Assembly: GCA_900128395.1 (NCBI GenBank)
Contig: LT649762.1
Location: 1-14,369 of the forward strand
Length of the DNA stretch: 14,369 nt
Reading direction: 5' to 3'
DNA from: Stramenopiles sp. TOSAG23-2
Lineage: Eukaryota; Sar
Shown here: positions 9,301 through 14,369 of the stretch, one piece after another
Layout of the letters: the number at the start of each line of letters is the position of its first letter
How positions within the stretch are numbered: position 1 is the first letter of the stretch
Notes under the pieces: model-generated
Seen by the model: the letters and a program-made list of their open reading frames with translations, nothing else
Databases searched by the model: none
Told to the model about the DNA's origin: nothing
Made by a program: the position numbers and the translations under genes

Positions 9301-9925
9301 CAACAGTGCTACTACTTTGTTTTTCTTGTAGTGATGTAAATATTTTATCAAGTGAACGTGGTAATACACCTGGATTATGTTCTGAACCTTGAATGGTATA
9401 TGTTTTACCAGCATTTGTCATACCGTACGCAAATAAAAGGCCTTGCCCACCGTTTAATAACGTATCCACAAGTGGTTGAGAAACACTATTGAAAATCTGT
9501 TCTTGAGTTGTGCTTGTTGGATACACTTGGGAAAATGTAAATTTCGTTTCGCGTTCACCCATTTTAAATGAATGTGAATCTGTTGGTGCAGTTGCAACAA
9601 CATCTACGTCTGTTGCTGGGACAAGTGTCTCGTCCTCCGGTTTTGAACCAAGTTTTGGACGCAAACGCAGAAATACATCTACTAAATTCTTTTTTTTCTC
9701 ATTTCTACCAGTTGATGTCTTCTTTTTCCCATTTCCGTTTGTTGTCGTCGTTGTCGTTGTGGTAGTAGTGGTAGTAGAAGTTGTTGTTGTATCAACATCT
9801 AAGGTTTTACTAAAACTTAAACGTTTCGCAGCTTCTTTTACGTCATCAACATGTACATATGTTGTAATTTCATCTTCACCACTTGGTGAAACAAGAGGCT
9901 GGTCATTGCTATTATTATTATCCAT
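6344..9925 (-). CDS. Kinesin motor protein, kinesin-6 (MKLP/KIF20-KIF23)-like
   Basis: 1193 residues with an N-terminal motor (about 82-434). The P-loop is GMTNAGKT (168-175) after FAY, switch I is NSDSSRSH (301-308), switch II is DLAGSE (331-336), and VPFRETRLTRLFQ lies near 382-394. The AYGxTNxGKT loop and the EAGKINSSLMHLIHCI segment resemble kinesin-6, the mitotic and cytokinesis kinesins of the central spindle. A Gly/Ser/Asn-rich insertion (about 203-223) lies before SYLEIYNEKIYDLLE, where kinesin-6 motors usually carry a longer loop-6 insertion. Residues about 528-1060 are mostly coiled coil (dimerisation). The tail is basic, with a nuclear-localisation-type cluster NKRKSKRKK (1078-1086) and two full CDK consensus sites, T1121-P-K-K and T1160-P-N-K, which fits cell-cycle control. 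An N-terminal poly-Thr run (46-62) precedes the motor. The start has the context GACATGG. The family call is strong for kinesin and moderate for subfamily 6. Confidence 0.93.
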   Translation of the reverse strand: MDNNNSNDQPLVSPSGEDEITTYVHVDDVKEAAKRLSFSKTLDVDTTTTSTTTTTTTTTTTTNGNGKKKTSTGRNEKKKNLVDVFLRLRPKLGSKPEDETLVPATDVDVVATAPTDSHSFKMGERETKFTFSQVYPTSTTQEQIFNSVSQPLVDTLLNGGQGLLFAYGMTNAGKTYTIQGSEHNPGVLPRSLDKIFTSLQEKQSSSTVDGSGSNSNSNSGSSNGFKINVSYLEIYNEKIYDLLEPAPKNAWERRRQLHLKEIRGRVVVKGLKHVQVHNSQKALELAKEGLQNRAVAETALNSDSSRSHSIFTISIFGFPGQKRPGKLSIVDLAGSERSDRTKSSGIRVREAGKINSSLMHLIHCIRQLRWNQTHSKSQNRIVPFRETRLTRLFQESFAGNVISNIAMVVNCSTEAKDFDETLHVLKNASIARSVSVAQKESRVNSWRSLASLTKYGLDGRRRKRPAEQSADELRAKTISGRVNNDKKMGGGKAQRKVKNNKKPMPMVIQEEDEGKAKVPAPVIIQGVAPEVVEKLEAQIAELQAELGSVEAEIRYDMAQDFQDRLEKTEEEYKLRYEEQLRNMETKWKRKLSLARLSDVGRGRDSTGSNASSTSQADEIECLDNQIAECEEEMDRMREAHAKELDILKGNQSEIKKQYEEKIQMLESSVTQTNSTSESDKVKLQNTMNQLKLANVDIENKQNEIKKMKTDQEKTIQTNALKFEEMENKLNAIVEEKNNEINSLKSLQNEENVNMKTQYGTIVSNLKKSNETLKASFEKLTSEKKEVDSIVQKCEETNATLKKRIEDVETLKSTQEKELNSLKKVLEQKICATNDDAANLNMKIQILETEMETIKTERQNALDKIRILKNSQEEELNTFTQGMVDMENENKELQTTAMSYAEKIKETQEALNIKTKEMESYKSMKVKEEEEYEHKIAALNSQLESVTKQKNAIEKNHSTHLQHETKDLKKQVEEQTIAIQELQTELVSENDKYVEMNETYDAKIEKLEEKINKSKHENKELKGKLQESENQVVHLNARMKELTDLKNFNDKKQNDVENNTIGSSINSSKSSKKRSSNENKRKSKRKKLSDINPSTIINVQTDGAENMKKKDDDSGDVEPEDTPKKKKSKSKKQRSSAKKFARTIKGSFRGFTSLMTRTGKTPNKSSSKLSSTPEESTIASRTRARRNNTNKGPR
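9740..9790. repeat. Trinucleotide repeat encoding poly-Thr in the kinesin N-terminus
   Basis: A GTN/ACN-type triplet repeat runs through the coding strand and encodes 16 threonines and one serine (residues 46-62 of the kinesin). The third bases vary (ACA, ACC, ACG, ACT), so the run is kept at protein level or is an old, degenerating microsatellite. Confidence 0.85.
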
Positions 9926-9977
9926 GTCTCTTTTTTTTAAGAAAAGAAATCTGATTTATTGTAATAATTTGTTATTT

Positions 9978-10029
9978 GGAAATATAATACAATTATATAT
10001 GTGGAAATATATAATACAATTATATATGT
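9978..10029. repeat. Imperfect tandem duplication of a 25/27-bp AT-rich unit
   Basis: GGAAATATAATACAATTATA... at 9978-10002 is repeated at 10003-10029 with a 2-bp AT insertion. It sits 53-104 bp upstream of the kinesin start codon, so copy-number change could affect that promoter. Confidence 0.85.
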
Positions 10030-10234
10030 CTACTTTCTCGTATATCTATATCTATCCATAATTATAGATTTGTACATTTTGGTCACTCAAATAATTGCTT
10101 CTTCCCCAACGTCCACCTCGTCACCTCGACACGTATAGGGGATTTAGAAGGTAAATAGCAGTTGGTAATGGAATTAGTATAGACATAGCATTAGATATGC
10201 CCTGGATCGATGAAAAAAATGATGTTGTTGTTGC

Positions 10235-10254
10235 AAAAAAAAAAAAAAAAAAAA
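10235..10254. repeat. Homopolymer run of 20 A
   Basis: Twenty consecutive A bases precede a short CAAAAC-rich tract. This could be a nucleosome-excluding poly(dA:dT) promoter element or a retroposed poly(A) trace. The exact length is vulnerable to sequencing error. Confidence 0.8.
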
Positions 10255-10410
10255 TCAAAACCAAAACCAAAACCCAATTTTATTGTGGTCTAGATAATAC
10301 CAATATAATATGGTACATTTTTGGATGGGAGATATATTGAGAGATAGATACAGATTATCATAGAATAATTCTTTCATGTGTGTGTGTATCTATAAATTTA
10401 TATAAAAAGA

Positions 10411-12219
10411 ATGTCTATGAAAAATTGGAAACCAGATTTAAGAAAACCGCAACAATTAGGTGTTGTTGGTCTTGGTATCCGTTCGTTATTTAGCGTTTTT
10501 GTATTTTGGTGGATGGCCATTAGACTTGTCTTTTTTGTTATTTTTTTATTACCAGCATTTTTACGAATAGGTTGGTGGTATTTGTTTAACAAAAATATTC
10601 ATAAGTCCTTGAAATATGGAGACAGGTTGAGACAAAACCTAGATGTATATATTCCAAACTCAATGAAATTATATAGCAACGATAAAATATCCAACAAGAA
10701 GAATGATTCTGTTCATAATAATAATATAAACGAACTAACGGATGAAAAAACAAAAAAAGTCCCAGTTTTAATCTTTATTGGTGGTGGAGCATGGATTGTC
10801 GGTCATAAATGTTTTTGTGCATTGATTGGTAAAATTTTTATGAGTCAAGACATTATAGTGGTTGCCCCAGATTATCGTCAGTTTCCACAAGTCCGAGCTG
10901 ATGAAATGTTACAAGATATTGATACAGCTATTCAGTGGACAATTGATAATATACATATATATGGTGGTGATAAAGACTTGATTTTTTTATCTGGTCAAAG
11001 TGCTGGGGCACATTTAACCTCAACATTAGTCTTAGAACATGCACGTACAGAATTTAAAGCTAGAAAAAATGCTATTAATGAGAAGGATATTAATGGATTA
11101 AATCGTCCAAGTGGTTTAGAATCAATTGTCGAAGGTCCAGATGAAGATGAAGAATCATTTGATCGTGCAGATAATGAATTGAAAAAAATATTAAAACATC
11201 GACGAAGAAAATCCGAAACTGGTTCGCCAGAAATGTTGGATAAAATCATAGAGACAAATAAAAAAAACAACAAGAAAAATGTTGCAGAAGAAAATAGTAA
11301 AAAGAACGACAATAGTAACAAGAAAGATGAATTAAAGCAGATTTTGCGAAAACGAAGAAGAAAATCAGAAACTGCTTCGTCTGTCTTGATAAAGGAAGGA
11401 GCAGAATCTAAAGCTGATGCTGTCCATGGTAATATTAATGACGATAATAATAATAATGATGATGCAGAATTACGTAGTATGGCAAGGAAAAAAAGTGTTG
11501 AAAAATTACATGCAAAAGAATTAAAATGTCAGCCTTGGAAATTATCAAATATTAAAGGATATATTGGTATTTCTGGACCATACCATTTGCCTAAATTAAG
11601 GGAACATTTATTTGATAGAGGTATTGAACAATTATCATTCTTAACAAATATTGTAGGTGGGGAAAATAATGCGATATTGACCGATGAAGAACATGATGAA
11701 GTTTTAGATGGTTTAAGTCCTGCATTACGATTACGTAGAGGTACATTTGAAGAAATGAAAATGACAAAATCATTTATTGATAACGTTTTCCCCAGGATAT
11801 TGTTAATACATGGTGATTCCGATAATGTAGTGCCGAAAGAAAGCACAAAAGAATTTGCAAAATCATTAAGAAATATAGGTGCTACCGTAACAGTTAAATA
11901 TTTAGCAGGTGCCTCTCATACAGATCCTATTATTGAAGATTTATTATATGATGAAAGTAACGGGAAAGAAGCTGGTGCAATTAGCGAATTGATTGATATG
12001 ATTCAATTGCATAGAAGTCTTCATATGGCGGCTAAATCTGCTAGAAAACAAAGATCTATACTGGAAAATAACAGTCCAAGTAGAACAGGTAAAGGAAGAA
12101 GATCACCATCAATGCTTGCAGATGGTTTTGGTTTTGTTACTGAAGAAAGGGGCCGTGCTCCACAAGATTTTATACCACGAATATTAATACGAGCAGCAAG
12201 ATTGGTCAATCCATTTTAA
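10411..12219 (+). CDS. Membrane-anchored alpha/beta hydrolase, isoprenylcysteine methylesterase-like
   Basis: 602 residues. A hydrophobic N-terminal segment (about 25-58) predicts membrane anchoring. The hydrolase core resembles plant isoprenylcysteine alpha-carbonyl methylesterase, which removes the methyl ester from prenylated protein C-termini at endomembranes. Shared features include YGDRLRQNLDVYIP (69-82), oxyanion motif GGGAW (124-128), DYRQFPQ (154-160), nucleophile Ser197 in GQSAGAH, the likely acid Asp471 in HGDSDNVVP, and His503 in ASHTDP. The end DFIPRILIRAARLVNPF also resembles the plant C-terminus. Between nucleophile and acid lies a roughly 165-residue charged insertion (about 212-377) that plant enzymes lack. 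It contains ELKKILKHRRRKSE (256-269), ELKQILRKRRRKSE (307-320) and a weaker ELRSMARKKS (353-362). The RRKS sites at Ser268 and Ser319 fit a PKA-type consensus. A different carboxylesterase specificity is possible. Confidence 0.85.
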   Translation: MSMKNWKPDLRKPQQLGVVGLGIRSLFSVFVFWWMAIRLVFFVIFLLPAFLRIGWWYLFNKNIHKSLKYGDRLRQNLDVYIPNSMKLYSNDKISNKKNDSVHNNNINELTDEKTKKVPVLIFIGGGAWIVGHKCFCALIGKIFMSQDIIVVAPDYRQFPQVRADEMLQDIDTAIQWTIDNIHIYGGDKDLIFLSGQSAGAHLTSTLVLEHARTEFKARKNAINEKDINGLNRPSGLESIVEGPDEDEESFDRADNELKKILKHRRRKSETGSPEMLDKIIETNKKNNKKNVAEENSKKNDNSNKKDELKQILRKRRRKSETASSVLIKEGAESKADAVHGNINDDNNNNDDAELRSMARKKSVEKLHAKELKCQPWKLSNIKGYIGISGPYHLPKLREHLFDRGIEQLSFLTNIVGGENNAILTDEEHDEVLDGLSPALRLRRGTFEEMKMTKSFIDNVFPRILLIHGDSDNVVPKESTKEFAKSLRNIGATVTVKYLAGASHTDPIIEDLLYDESNGKEAGAISELIDMIQLHRSLHMAAKSARKQRSILENNSPSRTGKGRRSPSMLADGFGFVTEERGRAPQDFIPRILIRAARLVNPF

Positions 12220-12591
12220 TTGAATCTTTATACATTTTAACGAAATATCAAGTGGGTGTGCGTGTAATATTAACAGTAATGCAAAAACCGCACAGTAATT
12301 TTTTTTTAATATCATATAGTTAGATAAAAATAGTACGACTCGTACATATAAAAAAACTTTATATAAATTATGTGTAAGAGAAATTTTTTACGAAAGTACG
12401 AGTATATAAAATTAAATGCGAGAAGTGTAAAATTATTATAACTTTAGATTTTATAACCATCATTATATATCATAATTAATGCATAACTTATTTTTTAATT
12501 TACTCATGATAATATATATATATTATTTTATTTTTTTTTATATATGACACCTGCAAAAACATTTTCTCTCTACTTTGAGGTTACTCTTTTT
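12220..12591. other. Convergent 3' spacer
   Basis: 372 bp of AT-rich sequence lie between two convergent stop codons. I see no gene or RNA fold. It contains the second copy of the 40-bp element and a TA-rich tract just after it. Confidence 0.5.
12474..12513. repeat. 40-bp intergenic element, copy 2
   Basis: Matches 2798-2837 at 39 of 40 positions, in the same orientation. It again lies in the spacer between two convergent genes, here 255 bp after the hydrolase stop codon and about 79 bp beyond the stop of the opposing gene. Confidence 0.85.
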
Positions 12592-13245
12592 TTAAACTTG
12601 ATGCACGCGTTTTTGTACTCTAAAAGCAACGTCATCGTCATCCTTCATGTATGCAACAAATTGCTCATGGTTCCTTCCACTGCTTCTATTTTTTGACATT
12701 TGTTTCAACAATAATTTCCGATTATTATCCTTGACAGCTTCTTCATCGTCATCGCTGCTATTACTGCCATCATCACTGGAGGATGATTCTCCACTACTAT
12801 TAAAAATTGCAGGCCTAGGACCTTTTTTTTTTCTGTCGATGCTTGTCACTGTCTCTTCATCGGCATCGGAATCAGAATCAGAAGTGTCATAACTGATGTC
12901 ACTACTATCATCTGAATCTGAATAATTTATCATAGGATTATCTTCCATATCCAATGAATAATTAATTTTTCTTTCACCTTCAATTGCTAAACCGATTGCA
13001 ACAGATGAAGCAGCACCAGTTAAAATTTCATATGAATCACGTCCACATCCAAATTTAATCAACCTTCTAAACTTTTTTGCTGTGAATTCAGAGAATGCAC
13101 CACAAAATATGCAACTAACAGAGAAAGGAAGTATAATTAATGCATTTTCGATGACAATATAAAAGAGGCGATTCGTTTCAATACAAAGAGAAAACCATGG
13201 AAACATGGCCCCCACAGAACCATGAGTATCTAATAAATGATCCAA
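12592..13245 (-). CDS. Unrecognised protein with acidic serine-rich tract
   Basis: A 217-residue frame that I do not recognise. Residues 27-51 are hydrophobic and could be a membrane segment, followed by a basic patch KKFRRLIKF. Residues 65-98 look like ordinary folded coding sequence. Residues 109-130 and 150-170 are Asp/Ser/Glu-rich (SDSDDSSD-type) and contain many casein-kinase-2-like sites. The C-terminus ends in a short charged segment. The start is uncertain: M1 (13245) and M14 (13206) both overlap the opposite IQ-motif gene, whose apparent TATA box lies inside this frame. The next methionine, M100 (12948), would leave only the acidic part. The first ~45 residues may therefore not be translated, or an intron may be present. 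The acidic part alone could represent a nuclear or chaperone-type protein, but that is a guess. Confidence 0.5.
   Translation of the reverse strand: MDHLLDTHGSVGAMFPWFSLCIETNRLFYIVIENALIILPFSVSCIFCGAFSEFTAKKFRRLIKFGCGRDSYEILTGAASSVAIGLAIEGERKINYSLDMEDNPMINYSDSDDSSDISYDTSDSDSDADEETVTSIDRKKKGPRPAIFNSSGESSSSDDGSNSSDDDEEAVKDNNRKLLLKQMSKNRSSGRNHEQFVAYMKDDDDVAFRVQKRVHQV
13158..13165 (+). promoter_or_regulatory. TATA box (TATAAAAG) of the IQ-motif gene
   Basis: A perfect TATAAAAG lies 31 bp before the ATG at 13197. Normal TATA-to-start spacing would put transcription start only a few bases before the ATG, giving a very short leader. The box falls inside the opposite-strand frame at 13245-12592. Confidence 0.45.
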
Positions 13246-14105
13246 ACGACTGGACTAATCGCTCAAGTCTACAAAGTAATTTGTACGAATCAAGGATGTT
13301 TAAATATTGGTGTGTTCGTAAAATCCGAACATCGATTGGCATTGCTGCTTTATCCATGCTTGATGCATACATAGATATATTTTCAACAGCAAAAGAAAGT
13401 ATGAGCGCAAGGAAACATGAGGTTATGGTTTGTAAATTGTCGTGGCAATTAAAACTAGACCAATTTAAAAAATTGAACGACCAAATGAAAAAAGATTATG
13501 GTCTATCAACATTAGCACCAGGTCTTCATCGTGAAGAATTGTACCAAGAGATGGAAATTGCTCGAAAAGAAAGTGAAGAAGCAAGAAGTGCCCATCAACT
13601 TGCATCTTGCCACTTGGAAGATTCAAAAGCTACATTAAAAGCTATACTCCAACATTTAAATTGGTTTCGCATATTAGTTGGTAGATGGTTGAGGGGTAGT
13701 GTTTATTTATTATCATTAGATAATTTAGAAACAAGACATTTTGTAACTACCATAGCAATGCGTGGAAAATATGACTTACCATATTATCCTGGAATGGAAG
13801 ATTTGATTGATAATCTCCATATAGATTTAAGTATTGGAAAACCAGTACGAGAAGTGGCAATTAAATTAGCTTCCATTTTGGATACAAACGATGATTATCT
13901 TAATACAATGCTTCAACATGATGATATAGAAGTTATAAATAGTGCTGCAATATCTATACAAAAAATTGTGCGAGGATGGAACATTCGTAAAATTACAAGT
14001 CTAGAACGATATAGAGAATGGGGAGAATTTAGTTCAATTGCTAGTTCAAGTGCATTTACACCAAGAAGTGAGGTAATATTTATTGGAACACCAACAAAGA
14101 GGTGA
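13197..14105 (+). CDS. IQ-motif (calmodulin-binding) protein, otherwise unrecognised
   Basis: 302 residues starting in a perfect ACCATGG context. An in-frame TGA at 13152-13154 lies upstream, so no longer N-terminus is possible without splicing. The visible domain is one IQ motif near the C-terminus: I254-Q255 followed by KIVRGWNIRKI (256-266), fitting IQxxxRGxxxR, the site that binds calmodulin or centrin-like light chains. Residues about 85-150 are helical and charged (for example KKLNDQMKKD and EIARKESEEARSAHQ) and probably coiled coil. Residues 150-245 look like a helical globular part. Proteins of this size with a single IQ often act in cytoskeletal or ciliary complexes, but no family can be named. 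The gene diverges from, and overlaps, the acidic protein gene. Confidence 0.82.
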   Translation: METWPPQNHEYLINDPNDWTNRSSLQSNLYESRMFKYWCVRKIRTSIGIAALSMLDAYIDIFSTAKESMSARKHEVMVCKLSWQLKLDQFKKLNDQMKKDYGLSTLAPGLHREELYQEMEIARKESEEARSAHQLASCHLEDSKATLKAILQHLNWFRILVGRWLRGSVYLLSLDNLETRHFVTTIAMRGKYDLPYYPGMEDLIDNLHIDLSIGKPVREVAIKLASILDTNDDYLNTMLQHDDIEVINSAAISIQKIVRGWNIRKITSLERYREWGEFSSIASSSAFTPRSEVIFIGTPTKR

Positions 14106-14195
14106 AAAAAAGGTTAATAAAATTCGTAATTTTTTATATATTTTTAGTAAATTACGAGACTTAGAGAGTGTTCGGTATATACAAGAACACCCAGT

Positions 14196-14214
14196 CCCCC
14201 CCCCCCCCCCCCCC
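14196..14214. repeat. Homopolymer run of 19 C
   Basis: Nineteen consecutive C bases stand in a strongly AT-rich region, about 90 bp after a stop codon. A run of this kind could form i-motif/G-quadruplex-type structures, and its length may be inaccurate. Confidence 0.8.
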
Positions 14215-14324
14215 TCTCGCTATGTATAATATTATATACTTCGTACTATATAATATATAAGTAAGAGAACATTATACGAAGTTCAGTATATATATTATGC
14301 GTTAATTGCATCTATTTACCTCCA

Positions 14325-14353
14325 CCAATATTTTTGTATCTTAAAAATATTGG
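14325..14353. repeat. Perfect 11-bp stem-loop
   Basis: CCAATATTTTT (14325-14335) and AAAAATATTGG (14343-14353) are exact reverse complements around a 7-nt loop, GTATCTT. It lies at the window edge. It could be a 3'-end structure for one of the flanking transcripts or the centre of a further foldback repeat that continues outside. Confidence 0.8.
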
Positions 14354-14369
14354 CACACTCTGTGGATTT

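Larger units (their letters stand above)
9926..10410. promoter_or_regulatory. Divergent intergenic region between the kinesin and hydrolase genes
   Basis: 485 bp separate two head-to-head genes, so both promoters must lie here. Visible contents are an imperfect tandem duplication (9978-10029), a comparatively GC-rich patch around 10100-10145 that includes CACCTCG twice, a run of 20 A (10235-10254) and a short TG repeat at about 10377-10387. No TATA box is placed convincingly for either gene. No tRNA or other RNA gene is seen. Confidence 0.55.
14106..14369. other. 3' region of the IQ-motif gene
   Basis: AT-rich sequence without a gene. An AATAAA hexamer lies at 14116-14121, very close to the stop codon, and may serve as a poly(A) signal. 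Further on are a run of C and a stem-loop, listed separately. Confidence 0.5.

Noticed and set aside
9510-10061. 183-residue plus-strand frame opposite the kinesin N-terminus
   Set aside because: Its poly-Val tract is simply the complement of the poly-Thr triplet repeat in the kinesin; it is an antisense shadow.
13115-13184. Possible intron in the acidic-protein gene (minus strand, GTATTG to TTAG)
   Set aside because: The acceptor looks good, but joining this donor puts the downstream exon out of the open frame. The intron idea stays open but this pairing does not work.
14268-14282. 15-base match to one half of a loxP site
   Set aside because: The partner inverted half is only 8 bp and lies 29 bp away instead of the required 8-bp spacer, so it is not a recombination site and is most likely coincidence.

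Overview
This window comes from a nuclear genome of an AT-rich unicellular eukaryote. The evidence is a kinesin motor, an IQ-motif protein, an isoprenylcysteine-methylesterase-like hydrolase, eukaryote-style start contexts (for example ACCATGG), no Shine-Dalgarno/operon structure and very AT-rich spacers. Six protein genes fit in about 12 kb and none needs an intron. TAA, TAG and TGA all end genes, which fits the standard code. A TPR/cyclic-nucleotide-binding protein with RPxSA motifs suggests a flagellated protist. A stramenopile-like alga or heterotroph is a reasonable guess, but the sequence alone does not fix the lineage.

Layout. 1-1800 is a gene-free repeat zone. It holds a 244-bp unit duplicated in tandem (277-761, 5 mismatches between copies) and a 540-bp foldback palindrome (1237-1776; two 254-nt arms about 96% identical around a 32-nt spacer). 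1937-2752 (+) encodes a flavin-reductase-like split-barrel protein. It converges on 5813-2976 (-), a 945-residue TPR protein with two cyclic-nucleotide-binding folds. 9925-6344 (-) is a 1193-residue kinesin resembling kinesin-6, with a long coiled coil and a basic tail carrying CDK-type sites. Divergent from it, 10411-12219 (+) is a membrane-anchored alpha/beta hydrolase like isoprenylcysteine methylesterase, with a charged insertion containing a repeated RRRKSE motif. This converges on 13245-12592 (-), an unrecognised protein with an acidic serine-rich tract. The 5' end of that gene overlaps head-to-head with 13197-14105 (+), an IQ-motif protein. The last 260 bases are AT-rich with a 19-C run and a stem-loop.

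The genes do not form an operon or an obvious single pathway. Weak themes are cytoskeleton or cell division (kinesin, IQ protein, RPxSA/TPR/CNB protein) and possible basophilic-kinase signalling (cyclic-nucleotide-binding protein, RRKS sites in the hydrolase). No clear defence system, RNA gene or CRISPR array was found. The most unusual non-coding signals are the foldback element with its nested 15-bp inverted repeats, and a 40-bp element (39/40 identical) found in both convergent gene spacers.
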